The notes under the pieces are model-generated. The model made no database searches, was not told where the DNA came from, and worked only from the letters and a program-made list of their open reading frames with translations. Positions 26,589 to 40,600 of a stretch of DNA of 64,000 nucleotides are shown one piece after another (the first letter of the stretch is position 1; each line of letters opens with the position of its first letter). A program made the position numbers and the translations under genes. The stretch spans positions 57,076 through 121,075 of the forward strand of contig MCFE01000233.1 of NCBI GenBank assembly GCA_002104905.1, in the 5' to 3' direction. Source of the DNA: Basidiobolus meristosporus CBS 931.73. Lineage: Eukaryota > Basidiobolomycota > Basidiobolomycetes > Basidiobolales > Basidiobolaceae.

Positions 26589-27688
26589 TAGCAAGGATTC
26601 ATATTTTATCTAGAAAATGTATCTACAATGAATCATATATTGCATAAGGTATTTTACTTCATTATTGGTCGTAACCCGCGTCTTTACAATGTAAGTCTAA
26701 TCCAGGTTAAATCTCTGCCTACTTTCATATATGATAATTTGATGGTGTCTATCAAAGGTATTTGAATGGGGATCATTTTGAGTGAGCCCTGTAGAAGTGA
26801 TGATAAGAATGTTTAATAAAAGCAAGTCTTTAGGGTACTGTGTTCCAGCTTAGGGTATTTAGGCGTGTTTGAATACTATGATAAATTACAGGAATTGACG
26901 GATTTCGGGATATAACCATGATTGTACATAGTCTTGACCCGCTGTCCCCATGGCCGCAATTTCTCAAATAGATGGGGTAATAAACTCAAGTGTATTTGCA
27001 AAAGGTATTGTGTTGTAGACACACTATGACACCTGCTGCAAATACAATAAATATCAGCCATATGGCATTATGCCTTTCAAGAAGTTCTCCATTGCATTGG
27101 CACTCTTGATGATCCTGAGAGGAACCTGGTAGGAGATTACTAAGAAGCCCAGAACCAACAGCAAATGTACATGAATCCAGTAGGAGATGGAGCCTGTGTG
27201 AGTGCGGTTTGCATTATTCTAGAACCCTAGAGTTTTCAAATTTGATATTAAGCAACCGGTATTGGTTTGTCAAGTCTCTAAGGAACTTACAAATGCCCAA
27301 CATCTGGAACTCATAGCCCTCATTTCTCATTGGCTTCAAATGTGATGGGTTAAAATACACGCAGCAGATGAACGAGAACGGAAAAGTCGGAAGAAGCAGT
27401 CGTTAGAAGTAGAAAGTTGACTGATTGGGGAAAATTGGAGAACTCAAGTGTGGAACCTTGGCAAACTGGGCATAGAGAGAAGTTGCGGAAGACATCAGAA
27501 AAATGTGCACCCCAATTCAGTTGCTTCAATGTTTCCACAAGCTATTGGAATTGATAATAGGCTCCACACCAATTATTCGAGACAACCGTGATATTTCTCA
27601 CAACTCTTGATCAAGAGTGAAATATCGTGTATTAACTGCATAGTATCCTGAAGAGCATATGTAAGCCATTTTAGCTGTGCAATAGAGC
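26589..27688. other. gene-free sequence
   Basis: About 1.1 kb with only short ORFs and no recognised gene, RNA or repeat. Confidence 0.4.
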
Positions 27689-27708
27689 ATACTGGAGTGG
27701 ACTAACTT

Positions 27709-28072
27709 CAAGAGGGTTTGACACCATTTAACATTGCAGCAATGTCAATATTCCACCACCCCGCATAATTAGCAGTACCGCATAAAATCAACTTGAAATT
27801 CCAAATAGATTTACCACATAATTAAGGTTCAATAACAGGCCTCCTTGCACACCTCAAATCTCTTCCATGCAGGTGGAATGACATAGGTGACCAGTGTTAC
27901 TAAAGCTTGAAAGTAGAGAGGAAATACCAGTATTGACATTCACTGGAATTTTCATACAACCTGATCTCTAGTTGGATTCATTATTCCGGTGATTTTGTGC
28001 GGTATTTCTAATTATATGGAGTGGTGGAATATCAAAGTCGCTGCAACATTAAATAATGTCCAAAACCTCTTG
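27709..28072. repeat. long inverted repeat, probable MITE
   Basis: Arms of about 85 bp at 27709-27791 and 27987-28072 are inverted copies at roughly 75-80% identity by eye. Shared blocks are CAAGAGG, TTGCAGC, ATATTCCACCAC, ATAATTAG and TACCGCA(T/C)AAAATCA. The spacer of about 195 bp has no ORF. Weaker similarity may continue 20 bp outside each arm. Terminal inverted repeats with no coding sequence suggest a non-autonomous DNA transposon; no clear target duplication was identified. Confidence 0.6.
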
Positions 28073-28237
28073 CATTTAACCCACATCAAGTAATAAACCC
28101 CACAACACAGACCCATTTTTGGTCCTGGAAAGGCCACTGATATTCTCGTTCTTCACAATATATTCACCATTCTGAGGAACCCCCAAAAATACACAACTAT
28201 GGAATATGGAAATTTCGAAGCCGTCCAGAAACCTTGC

Positions 28238-28258
28238 CCCCCCCCAAAAAAAAAAGCG
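28238..28258. repeat. C-run followed by A-run
   Basis: A homopolymer C tract directly followed by a homopolymer A tract; low-complexity sequence, possibly error-prone in assembly. Confidence 0.6.
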
Positions 28259-31200
28259 GAAATAACGGGCTCTATCAGCGGTATGCACATTTTGGGTAAA
28301 TGAAACTCTAAACGAACATCACACTTCTAGTCATCCTAATCACTTTCCAGCTTCCTCTTGTTTTGTTGTCCGCGAGTGCGAAGAATTGCTTCCAATTAGT
28401 CACAGACTTGCACAATAGTCAGCTGCATATGGTGTTCAAGAGAGTATGAACTTAATTGGGCTTAATCAGCTGAAATAGCACGATGCCAGAGGATAAGGAT
28501 CATTCTTCACCGCATAATATGGGGCGGACAATTGGCCTGTGAAAATCAGGGAACCAATTCAGGCATCGATGTGCACAAGGGGTTTGAGGTTTGTGGAGGT
28601 AATGAAGTTGGAGACTACAGTCAATATTGTTAAGGCCGAAATTTTCAATTTCGAGTGCGTTCGTACGTTTGTCATGGCCATTGCATGCCATTCGGCCTAC
28701 AAACAGACACCGTATGCACGAAATATCGCATCGTGCTGATTTGTTTGAGGTAGAACGGTTTAATGGCTTAGGTTACTGTCCAATCTGGCACCACACCTGT
28801 CCCAGCAGATTTCCAACAGTTCAGACAAAGTTGACCTCGGCCCAGGAAGATGGAGATTAATATTGCACATCGTATCGTAACTCCCCTCCCCCGCCATCTC
28901 ATCAGAGGGTTTTTGCAACAGGAATGTCCCCAGTAAGTTTCACCGCTCATCCAGGCAAAACTGTGCACTGGTTGTCCATGGTCATCCGGATATAACCAGC
29001 AATTACGTGAAGAAACATCCCAGTTTCTGGAGCAAATTACCAGGAACCCATTTCCTTCTAACATAGCAGGAGTCAGCACATGTCTTTGAATAGATATGAT
29101 CACTGCTTACACGAAGGTCGAGGCACGCCCATCGAAAGCCTTCAGACTGCCATGCCATGATCGCCCTCGAATCCTTCGGTCTGCCCGATGATTCGCCTAT
29201 TAAATCTCGCCATGTATGTGGATACTCACATCCAAAACGAATGGCTGAAGTCGAGAGATCTACCATGGGCTTAGCTTGATTTACTTCATGTCACGTTTCG
29301 TGAAGCATGAAAATCATTCAGCGATCTAGCGATAAACGCTGGCCTTTCCATGATTGTAGAATACCACGGGCATGGTGCGCAATATTCACCTTATCGGCAC
29401 GTATCCAGCCCTTTCTTGCCACACATTCCTAATCAAATTCGGGTCGATTTGAAGGAAACCAACACGCAAGCGTTCATCACCCAAGATCCACGCAACAGTC
29501 ATGCCTGCCCATTTTGATCGCGGCTGAGGATATCCCACTTTCATTTGTCAAGGTAACTGGATGCCAAGGGTTCAATGAAAATCATCGAAGGGTGCTAGAG
29601 TGCACTTTCATCAAGCTCTATATAGAAGGTAGCAATCCCATACCGCTAGCTTCTAAATGTTGCCTATTTTTACCTCGCAAACAAGATGTTAACTGGGATC
29701 ATACCATTCTTCCTTTCGGATGAACGTGAACGTGAACCTGAAACCCCGTGTTGAGCATCCTATTCAATTCTCCCGTCGCAGAGCATGCTGTCCGACAGGT
29801 TCAATTGGAATTCCATAGCAAACCGGAGCTAGTCAAGAAAAGGAGATTTTCAATGGTGGGTGCTAGCCATATATTCTTCCAGAGCACTCAGGATATATCG
29901 GGAATACTTGGCTGGATTTGGCCTCGTATCGGGCTTAGATACTTCTATTTGTGGCGACAGCATCGTTTTAGAAAGCCCCATAACTATATGTAGTAAGCCC
30001 ATGTGAATTATGGCGGTGGTTCCAGTAGTCCTCGATACGACATATTGAGCACGATTCCTTGCCCGCACATCCGCCAACTGCCTCTCTCTCCATTCTCATA
30101 TGAGTCAGGCCTCAGCCGCTCAGCAGGTATTCCATCCGGCAGAGACAGCACCACCCACCTGCATAAATCCGCGAGCGGAAGATTGGCTAATGCACGCGAG
30201 TTTTAAAAGATGGTTCTTGTTTGTTAACTTGCCCGTAACCGTTGGATCAGATTCAGAGTAACCGGAGTCCCTGTAGAAATCAAGTTTCATGAGACAAAGA
30301 ACCATGGGATATACAGCTTCCCATTGAACTACCTGAGGTCGTATGTGGAGCATAAAACTGACTCGAACAGGAATAGTACCAAATAACACTTTCTAGAATA
30401 TGTTGGCTGGAATAGGGATAGAGCTAAATTGTTCACCATATGATGTGCCAAGACATGAGTGCGGCATGACCTCAAGTGATTTCTTCAGCAGACACCCGGG
30501 TATTCATTTTGGACCACTGCGCCACGAGGCTATGCCAGCTGGCTCAGCCTAATCGCCCATTATACTTGGCCTTTCTGATGGGCAGCAGACTGGATGCATA
30601 GATCTCCTATTTCGACATCAGGTTTGACAAGATATGTAAAACCTTCTGCTCCCAGTAACCAGACGCCTTGGAAGCTAAGCCACTCACCAACCAACACAAT
30701 GCGGTGACTTGATGTATTCCCTGATATTTAATATGACCATGTTTGGGTAGCTGCAACAACCCTGAAATGAGCCGAGCTGCATATTGGGAAGTCTACCATG
30801 AACTCTCGATTCGAAAGCCCAAGCCTTTGCTGGCCCAAGATACCGTGACCAGCTTGGGAAAACACCAGGCTCGTGTCATGATCTCCGGGAATATGGGTGG
30901 ATGAGGAAATGACGCCGACGGGCCTGGATGAAGCCAATATGAACTGCCGTGGGTCTGCTCAAGCAGTCCACCCGACTTCCAGTGCGGAATCTCCTAGACA
31001 AACTCAGACAAACCCTTACCTAACCAAATTTCCAAAGATGGGTGGATTCCCCTTGACTCGTTAGCAATCTGGTATTTTCGGATACGAACAGGATGTGCCG
31101 CCTAGGTAGGACAATGCACCATATTGGCACCCTCTTGTCATTGGAGCACCTGTTCCGGCAGAAATTCGAGTTACCACCAAATTTTGTACCCGCAACATCT

Positions 31201-33300
31201 GCGCCAGCAACATAGTTTGCCAGCATCCATTGCTTAATGGAATCCCAAAATATTGATTCTGGCCGCATCTAGTTTCCCATGTAGTAACGTGCTACAAATG
31301 TCTTCTTTAGAGGCAGTTGCAGTGTTTGAGTTGGTGGAGAATGCGGTATAAGTCTAGTATCACTGCATCACTTCCTCCTTTTGGAAAGGGATTGGGTTAA
31401 AAATAGCGTAATCGATTTCCATATTGAACTCTTGTCCACCCTCGCCGTTAGAATATTCTATGAGCTGTTGACCTTGGGCCGAAAATCAGCATTGACTGAA
31501 CTTCGGCTGTGATACCGATGGTGGACGAGCGCATCCATCAGAAGAGTCTCAGCCACAATATACGACTGGAATTGAAAGTCACAATCAGTCTGTTTGCTGC
31601 ATACTCCTTACTGTTGCTCAGATATGCTGTATCCATCACAAGCGTAGTACTGGTTTAGCTGGCAACTCAATCTGCTCGGCGGCCGGTTTGGAAGCATTTC
31701 TATGCGATACACCAAAGTTGCCCCCTCCATGGAGGTTGCAGGTGGGCACTGGAAGCAAGACAAACCCTAGTTACCTCGACTCCTCACGGTGCCCACATAC
31801 CATCTGATCTCCTCGGCATTATGATATGAGGCGATGATAGAGAAAAGCCAGACATTAGTCTCATTCCTACATACACTCCGTGTTCAGGTTGAGAGAATGG
31901 CCTTGAAACAAATGATGGATCGGATTGATCAATGGAAGGTGATTTTCATGAATCATTTCCAATCCAATCCTACACGATGGGATTCGCCAACATACAGAGC
32001 CATTAGATCACCAAGATAGAGTTTCTGACGCTGCACGAGGTTGAGTGGTCTGGTGGGAAATGCCCATCCCACCAAGGAACAGACCACCATGGTACCTGGC
32101 TCCACTATCTCCTCCACATTGTCCCATCGCTTCGATGTCCCAATCAAGCATCTACCAAACGCCATCCCTCACAACAGAACACCACTCCCCCACACGCACA
32201 GCCCGCATTATAGTGCACACCGCCGCAATGTTGGTTGCGGCTACGCATAATGCTAGTGGCTTCGCGGCATCCGCCCATTGTTTCTAGCAGAATCAAGACG
32301 ATGCCCAAGTCAAAGTGGCAGCTGGCAGCAAGCGCGATCGAATCCTAGGATGGAATAAAGCCAGCATTCGAGGTGGTCATATGACACTCGACGAAAATAC
32401 TCACACGGATCTAGGAAGCAGGAATAGGCAATGGCGATTTCCTATTAGGTTGGCTGAGTAGGTGTGAGAAAGCAATCCTTTTGGAAGTGGCATTTTCAAC
32501 ACCAGACATCCATGTTGATAACGGACTCACCCAAAGTTTGTTTAAATGCAAATATGTTTAAGACGGAAAATCATGTTGAGCGTATGTTCATACCTAACAC
32601 TCAGCATTCCCGAGCATTGAAATTCGAGAATGCGGCTCAGGATCAACACGGCGGCCCAATGGGAGGGTGACATGTTGGTTTCATGCCCTATTGATTTACC
32701 ACAAAATCAGCCAAGCCATCCTTGCATGAATTCCCTTAAACAGAAGTTGAATTGGCAAATTACCTATCAAGCAAGCAGAAACAAAACAGGATGAACTGAT
32801 TTCCTAGCGAAAACTGGTTTTCCCAGACTTCCCCATCAGACATGAATCCCAGTACAATCCTATCATTTGAGCGCCCCGTAGTGAGGCTCGCCGGTACTAA
32901 TCCGACGATTAGGATCACGGTATCCACCGCTTCGACCTCATGCACCAGACAGCATGCAAGTTGTATTCTCAATGGCTGATGGGTTGGTTTGTTGAATGGC
33001 GGCGGGGTTGGCCGTCTAGTGTTCTGCTTGCTACCTGGGTGGGATTCCACTTGCCTTGTGCGATTCCTTGGTCTGTACCACGCTCACCATTTTGACTTTT
33101 TAAAGCGGCACATAAGGCTTTCCGCACTTTTGATTCGTCCGTGGCTTCTTGACTGCCAGCTCGGGTCCTGCTCCAAAAAGAGACGGTTTCAAATCTAATC
33201 AAATCACCTGGGTGTTATACTATGTGCAAACTCGAATAGAACATATTCTCATGAGCTGAATTTGTCGACTATGCGATATTTACTGATCGCTTCAATCGAT
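28259..33300. other. 5-kb gene-free stretch
   Basis: No ORF longer than about 110 codons on either strand, no motif, no tRNA B box and no LTR similarity recognised. Short ORFs overlap randomly. A 14-bp-arm hairpin occurs at 32045-32087 (GTGGTCTG plus TGGGA, complementary to TCCCA and CAGACCAC, with a 6-nt bulge). It may be decayed repeat sequence. Confidence 0.4.
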
Positions 33301-33311
33301 GCAGAAAGCAC

Positions 33312-33382
33312 ATCCGCACCTACACCTACACCCATGCCCATGTCCATACCCATACTCATCCTCATCCTCTTACCCATACCTG
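33312..33382. repeat. CCCATR/CCTACA short tandem repeats
   Basis: Six-base units such as CCTACA, CCCATG, CCCATA and CCTCAT repeat irregularly over about 70 bp, a degenerate hexanucleotide microsatellite. Confidence 0.7.
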
Positions 33383-33840
33383 AGTTGAGATCGTACTGAC
33401 TATGATGATCTAATGTACATATATGCACTACAATACTCAATTCTATATGCAGACCTCGTATCATGAAAATACATATAGATTGCCAATGTTTATGATTATA
33501 AAACCAATCATAGTACAGGTTTCATCCATCTATAGGATTATTGTGATCACTCGATGTCATCCATAAAGTGGTCCTCGATAGAGTCCTGTATAAACGATCA
33601 GAGCACTCATGAGTATCAATGCTAATTAAATAATCCCGTAATGTTATTGGTAATAGATAAGACTTAGTGTTGAATGAGACCTAGATGAAATTAGGATGGA
33701 TAGGAGGGGCAGGGCATTCTATATTTACCAGGGTATGATCACGATTCTCTCACATCCCCATTTTATACGGATTAGAATCGATGTGTATTCTTAAAGCCGC
33801 TCATTGTTTTGTTCCTTGATTCTTCATTGCCAGCAGCACA

Positions 33841-33850
33841 TATATAAAAG
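33841..33850 (+). promoter_or_regulatory. TATA box candidate for the bZIP gene
   Basis: TATATAAAAG lies 225 bp upstream of the bZIP start codon, in a region with no upstream ORF. Confidence 0.5.
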
Positions 33851-34074
33851 GTGGTCAGATGCCGCCTGAAAGTGATCAGGCTTATTTTATCGAGTGCTCT
33901 TCTCTACATCGGTTTGCCAGCCCTGTCTTCTATTGAGTTATAATTGGCACTTTGACCAGCACCCTCAGTCATTTTTATATCTGTCAATTATTCACATCGA
34001 AGTCACCGACTTAAAGTCTGTACATATTAGCACTACCTGTATTAAGCTACGCACAATTGCAAGAATCATTGAGT

Positions 34075-34965
34075 ATGGCTGCCATCAACAACTCTCAAGG
34101 CATTGAAGAAGTCAATGATATTTTTGACGCATTTATTGATCCAAAGTATGTCGCCGAGCCACCAAGTCAGGATTTGAGCAATGCTGACTTGTTTCGTTTG
34201 TACTTTGGCAATGAGTTATCCAACCAACTGCCTGCAGCCAGTCAAAACGGGCTTCCTTCATCCAACCTCAAGGCCGAATCGACTGATATTGACTTGCTCC
34301 TAGGCAATCTCCTCAACTCACCAACAAATCTGCAATTTGGGGTTGCAGACTCGACGTTACTGTATGGTTCACCTCAAACTGTTCAACCACCGGCGATCAC
34401 TCCTGCACCTGTTGCCAATCAACAAAGTCCTTCAAAATCGTTCCCCTCAACAACTGCTCCTCCACTCTCTATAGCCCCGTCCCCTCCTAAACTGGTACAC
34501 CGTACCTCTTCAGCCGAAGTGGAGGCCGAGCTTGATCCAAATGACCCGAAGTTTCAAAACCTTAGCTCCAAGGAACGTAGGCAACTTCGTAACAAGATAT
34601 CTGCCAGAAACTTCCGTGTGAGAAGAAAGGAGTACATCTCTACGCTGGAGCAGCAAGTTCAACAGCACCAAAACGAACTGAAGTCGCTTCGTGAATCCAT
34701 GTCCAAGGCTGAAGATGAGAACAAGCGCTTGCGCCGTGAGCTGTTGGAGATGCGAAACAAAGCTGATGCACATGTTCCCAACAACGAGGCTGATTCGCCA
34801 ACCCCTATGGAGATTGAGGTGAAGGAGGAGGAAAGTACGAACCCTCCATTCAAGCTCAAATCCGGTGTCACTTCCTTCTCTAGCTCAGAGCCATTCAACA
34901 AAGACGTCCCCAACTCTGCCTGTGCTTCGCCACGGTGGCAGGACAGCCGAGTCATTGTCCGTTAG
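34075..34965 (+). CDS. bZIP transcription factor
   Basis: A nuclear DNA-binding protein of 296 aa without introns. The basic region is RRQLRNKISARNFRVRRKEY (about 170-190) with the N-x7-R signature (N in NKIS, R in NFR), followed by leucine-zipper heptads LEQQVQQHQNELKSL and NKRLRRELLEM to about residue 235. N-terminal of this are acidic stretches and a Pro/Ser/Thr-rich region. The C-terminus carries FNKDVPNSACASPRWQDSRV, similar to the tail of a fungal bZIP group with the basic block ISARNFRVRRKEYI. The ATG at 34075 is the first in frame. Target and partner cannot be told from sequence. Confidence 0.9.
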   Translation: MAAINNSQGIEEVNDIFDAFIDPKYVAEPPSQDLSNADLFRLYFGNELSNQLPAASQNGLPSSNLKAESTDIDLLLGNLLNSPTNLQFGVADSTLLYGSPQTVQPPAITPAPVANQQSPSKSFPSTTAPPLSIAPSPPKLVHRTSSAEVEAELDPNDPKFQNLSSKERRQLRNKISARNFRVRRKEYISTLEQQVQQHQNELKSLRESMSKAEDENKRLRRELLEMRNKADAHVPNNEADSPTPMEIEVKEEESTNPPFKLKSGVTSFSSSEPFNKDVPNSACASPRWQDSRVIVR

Positions 34966-37630
34966 TCATTCACTTGTATATTTTCAATCCAAAACATACT
35001 CCTAGCACCATGGTTTCGGTCTCGGCTCCACATTGCGAGGGGGCTTCTATAATCCTGATAATTCACCCAAAACTCTATCCATCAGATTTTATCCAGTTGT
35101 ACATAGCACCCTTGGTGCAACTTATTTGTTTTATTACGCACGAGGCGTCCGGAGCATTTGCTTCTGCTACGCCTCGATATCTCCGCCCAACCCGCCCCAA
35201 ATTCTCTGTATCGATGCTTTCCCTATGGGAAATACTCAGAATACAATTCACAAAATACTTCATAAAATGTTTTCCACCCTCTGAAACAGTCGGAATGTCC
35301 CAGTAAAATCCAGCGAAAATGGAGTTTCCTCTTGTGCGTTGCAACCAATCCATATCCGTATCACCAGTGTCGTGGGGAAGGCTTAGTGGTGTCGTAGAGC
35401 AGCAGGCAGCCATTAATCTGATAAAAGTGGGATCATTGTCCAATCAAAATCTGAGCACCACACGAGCATGTCTTCAATTTTGGGATGGGCACTGGGAGAC
35501 ACTTGAGCCTCGATCTTAGCAATCGCCAAGTGGTCGAAATGATGGCTATCCTGATGTCATGACCTGCGTCTAAATCGGTGTTGTGGCGCGGGTGTGTGAC
35601 TGAGTATTCGGTAGATAATGGCATAAACTGGTCGGTTGAGGCTTAGGATGCTCTAGTAGCAAGGCTTCCATTCTAGGCGGTGGTGGTGGCTTTCTTTAAT
35701 GCCCAAGCCCGTTAGAATAAACATCCTTGTCAACTTGCAAACCAGAGAGCCCGGAAAGTAGGACTACGATTAAACCTGAGTTCACTCGCATGGTCCTGGG
35801 GGCTCCAGCAGGTTTGTACTGTACTCGAAAATGCTAATGGCGGGTGGATGCTAGGTTAGTCAATTAATGCCAATGAAACGCTTCTGTGTGTAGAATGGCA
35901 TGAAACACCTTTACAGTAGATGCCCCTACTACTACTGTGTGCCTATATGTCAAGCTCTTTGGTGATACTGACTAGCTGGTCATAAGTTAGGTTGTGATAC
36001 CAGCGTTTTGGAAGATGAACTAGGGCTGGAGGTGGTTTGGTTATAATTAGCAAAAAGAATGCCTTTCACTTGTTGATTTATTGAGTAAAAATACATAATA
36101 AATAGGAAATGAGAGTCGAAAGTAGCTAACCATGGAATATTTACAATATCATGCATAGTACACTAGTTGGTATCAATTGGGCCCATTGGGGTAGGGCTGG
36201 GTAGAGGTATGGGTGCTTTCCCAAAGAATGCAAACTGTCGCCTATCTGTGTTGAATGTGCTTCATACCCGTACCATTTGTACTTTTCAAAGCCCCTACCA
36301 TTATGACCACAACAATCGCACTGACTATGGATATTTTCGTAGAATGGCGTGTGGGGATGTGTGCGAGATTTGTGAACTTTCAGATGGCATTCAAGGTTTC
36401 CATGTCTTCACCAACACTCGCAATTCTGAGGAATATCAAGGATTTCTTCCGAGATAATGAACAGAAATTAAAAATATGGACAATAGGGACTGCACTCAGT
36501 ACCAGTGAAGCATAAGGGTTGGCCTCTACCTGGTAGACTGAATCTAAAAGCAAGTTTTATGGAGTATCATAGCTGGTATAAATCTCTAATGGACATCATT
36601 GGGATACCATATGAAAATCAGCAAAATCCATATTGAAGTATACCAGTACATGAAATATGTAGGCCCTCAAACTTCATCCCCATATGAAAATCATAAAATC
36701 TGTTCACTGGCTTTCACACAAGTCATGGTGGTAGGTGGAGTGTAATGCCATAATGAGTCCAAGCAAAATGATAGGAGCACCAACAAAAAATCCAAGGTGG
36801 GAGCTTCTAGGGAGTTACCACAACATCACTAGTCATCTGGACAGAATACTCTTGGTAGGTATCTCCAAATGACTCCAACAAATATCTATATCCTACGACA
36901 TCCAGAAAATTGAGACACGGGGCTACATTACGGTTCAGCTCTGGAAATATAGAGGCTCATCTACTCTCTTCATGTGCAAAATACAATGCAGTTGTAACAC
37001 TGCCCTGATGGCATCCCACTCTACTTCCAAGTAAACTTGGGAACTTGAAAGCGAATTGGGATTATATTTAGATGGGGTTTTCACTGGTTGGTTGATCATG
37101 CTGGAGTAGTGTTTGATACATTTTGCGGAACTTGGCATCAGTAGCGATAACCCTGTTTTGAGGAAGGTCCCAGGAAGCTGTTGCCATGGATGAATAATCT
37201 TGCTGAGCTCTATTAATCGCAACAATGAAGAATCCAGGCCTGAAGCGCTCACGTCAGGTAACTTCGATCCATTTCTTCTAGGAAATGGGGTGTAGGCGAG
37301 TTTCATCTGATTGATGTACATTATCTGGTTTATTTCGCCGCAGTGGATTTGGGATATGATAGAAATATGCGCAGTAAGAACAGTCGCTATGATGCATGAT
37401 GAATGGTTAGAATGGAATAGTAGAAAGGATAGACGTGGTAAAACTGTATGAAACATTGGGACCAAAGAAAGGCCAGTGTGGGTGGGATCTAATGAAATGA
37501 GTATAGAGCTTAGTAATCAAAAACTGTATCCAAAATTTGGTGATCAATGCATATGAGGTGGTGATCCAGTTTGGTGACCTCGGAATCAAAATCGACATCG
37601 TGATCGGAATCGAAATGACCGTAATCGCGA
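34966..37630. other. intergenic, 2.7 kb
   Basis: bZIP 3' flank and 3' flank of the P5 ATPase. The longest ORF (36935-37465, minus, 176 codons) has no recognised domain and no compositional support; it is not called. Confidence 0.45.
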
Positions 37631-40600
37631 TTATCGTTTTAGTTGAAGTCGTTCTAATGGATATCTTCTTTCAAAGTATCTTCTGACTGGTCCTAAAATG
37701 ACTACGCTCTGCCATAAAATCCCCAATAGGACATTTCCCATGGAGAATCCCCATAGTTTCCATCGGAAGTCTTTCGGTAGCACGTTATGCCCTTGTTCAA
37801 GATTGTAGTTTTCAATGTAATAACTCGGTTTAGGGTAGCCTAAGGATTGAAGAACATCAGGACTGCCACAGTTGATTCGGAACATGCAACCAAATTTGTT
37901 GGGATCCGCTAGCTCGATGTATGAGACAATCACGATGAATGCACCCCAGAGTAATAGCAGGATATAGTTATGGAACCAAGTGCGTCGGAACTTGTACCCA
38001 AGATTGAAGATAAACGCAGAGTTCACGAACTGATACAATGTGACTAATCCCAGTACTTCAGCTTCGTAGTTGTCTCCCAGCAGCCACCATTTGGCGTAGT
38101 CCACAGTGGAAGAATCAAATTCGTTGCAAAGGTACCATGGCTGAGAGCGTAGCCATCCAAATGCAACACAACCAAAGATCCAATTCATCACCACCAGACC
38201 TATCACAGAAGCCATGGTCTCAGGCCCAAGGATACGTGCAGTGGGTCTGCTATTGGCTAGTTTTCTAGCAGGCTTGGATTGTGCGACAGCCCAAGAGAGT
38301 CCAATCGTGATGAAACCATCCACCAGAATCCACACGTTCTGTGGGATGGTGACTGAGAAGTACAGACTAAAGATTTTCACGAAGCCCATGGTTTGTCCAT
38401 ACATAATCATGTACTTGTACCCGGCGAATGATGTGGCCAAAGCACCACGTCCTTGCCTCAGGAGCTCTACGCAGGACATAACCGATCTATTGCTGGAGCT
38501 GAATGGGGACACGATGGACGCTTCGGCGTCGCTAAGGGCAACACCAACATGGGATGCTCTGAGTGCCCCACAGTCGTTTCCGCCATCTCCACACATAGCA
38601 GTGACACCGCGCTCCATGTGTAACTGGACGCATTCGACCTTGTCATGTGGCTTCATCCTTGCAAACACGCGGATATCTAGCAAGTACTTGCGAATTGCAT
38701 TGTTATCAACAAGTGTGTTGAATGCCTTATTCGTCACCGCCAGTTCCACTGGTACCGTGTGCTTGTTTTGTAGCGCTTGATCCACATCTGCTTCATCTCC
38801 GGTATCCACATCAACCCAATGGATTAATCCGTTCTTTCCCATATCTCCTAATAACACACGATTGTTGGGTGGGATCATCTCGCAGGCCCTGGCGATGTAG
38901 ATTCCAGTCAGAGCGGTGTCACCAGTAATCATCACAGTGCGTGTATCGCCAGACTTGAGCTCTGCAATTGCTTCTTTCGTGTCAGGCTTAAGCTTGTTTT
39001 TGAACAACACCAATCCCATGAAGTTGATATTTGACTCGAGCTGCTCACGTGGCATATTACGTACACTGTCGAGGTCGACCTTACCAAGATTAGCATGGGC
39101 CATCGCCAGTACATAACATCCTTCCATAGCTAATGCATTGGCCACTTTGTCGTAGTTGCTCGGCACCGAGTTGGAATTCGATAGCTCCTTCACTTTCTCA
39201 AACGATCCCTTAACAAACACATGAACATGACCAGTGTCGGGATCCAACACAGCTACTGACATGGATGCGCGAGCGTGGACGAATTCGAATCTTTTGACAA
39301 TGTGGATGGTAGATGAAGTTGGCGAGTCATGTGATTTGATCGAGTCGACGAAGCCATACTCTGGTTCGGACATAAGCTCCCATTTGGTGGAGCGGAACAT
39401 CTCGATGTCCACTGGATTACCAATCAGCTGATCGTCAACCTTGGTAACTGAATGGCAGGTTGCCAAACCAGTTCTAAGCAGGGAGTGCAACTCCTGGAAG
39501 TCTTCCGAGTGCTTGTCAAAAACCGGAGTCCCACGACCATCAGCGTTGCTTCCATAGTCGGATACCGGTTGAGCTCCGTAAAACTCTAGACCCTCCTTGG
39601 TCAACGTGCCGGTTTTATCGAAACAAAAGATTTGCACTTTGCCCGCAATAATGATTCGAGGTAAATCCACGCAGAAGATCTTTTTCTTACGCAAACGATT
39701 AGCGGCAACTGTCTGACCAACTACCAAGGCTGCAGGAAGCAGGGGATTAATGATTTGGGAGATTGAGTACATTCCGTAAAACCATGCGGCAATGTTGCCA
39801 TTGCCGCCCAGCCAGATAACCCCGGCAAAGCAGAGTACGCCGTAAATCAACAGGATCACCATAACGATCCTCAATTGCTCATCAAAAATAAATGCGATTG
39901 GGTTTGGGAATAGAATCTTCCTCACCAGTTGTCCCTTGTCAGTTGCTGTCCCGGTTCTAGTCACCAGAGCAATGACACGGTCGCTCTTCATTTCTCCGGT
40001 TGGTGAGGATTGAGAGATAATTGTTCCAGCATACAACGTGTTGATCTTTCCAGCGCCCTGAGGATCGTATTCTAGCGGATCGTCCTTGATAGGGAATTTA
40101 CGAACAGGAAGTGGTTCACCAGTTAGAGAGCTCTCATCCACAACAACATTACCGAGTAGGACCACTGCGTCACACGGGACTACAGTACCTTTTTCGACCT
40201 GGAAAACGTCACCGGGCACTATGTCGGCAGTGGATACGGTTATCCACTGACCTTCTCTGAGGATGTTGCATTCACTTCGGTGCTCGGCCATTTTCTTGAT
40301 GCGATGCTCGGAGCTCAGTCTGGTCATAACCTTGATCATGGCGGAAACCAGAATAACCAATGTATCAATCAACCCCATGTAGTAGTAGTTGAGGTAGTAG
40401 TAGAGCCAGAGAATCATGATCTGATACAGATAGAAGAAAGAGGTGAACTCCTGCAAGATGGCCATAGGAAAACTAGGCACAGACACCCGAATGAAGTTGT
40501 TGCCGATCAACTCGCGTCGATACAATGCCTCTTTCTCGGTAAGTCCGCCGGCGAGACGCAGTAAATCGCAATTGCGGTCTCCAACATCGATGTGGTAAGG

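Noticed and set aside
36935-37465. 176-codon minus-strand ORF between bZIP and P5 ATPase
   Set aside because: No domain, no plausible start context and amino-acid use like translated non-coding sequence; a gene cannot be supported.
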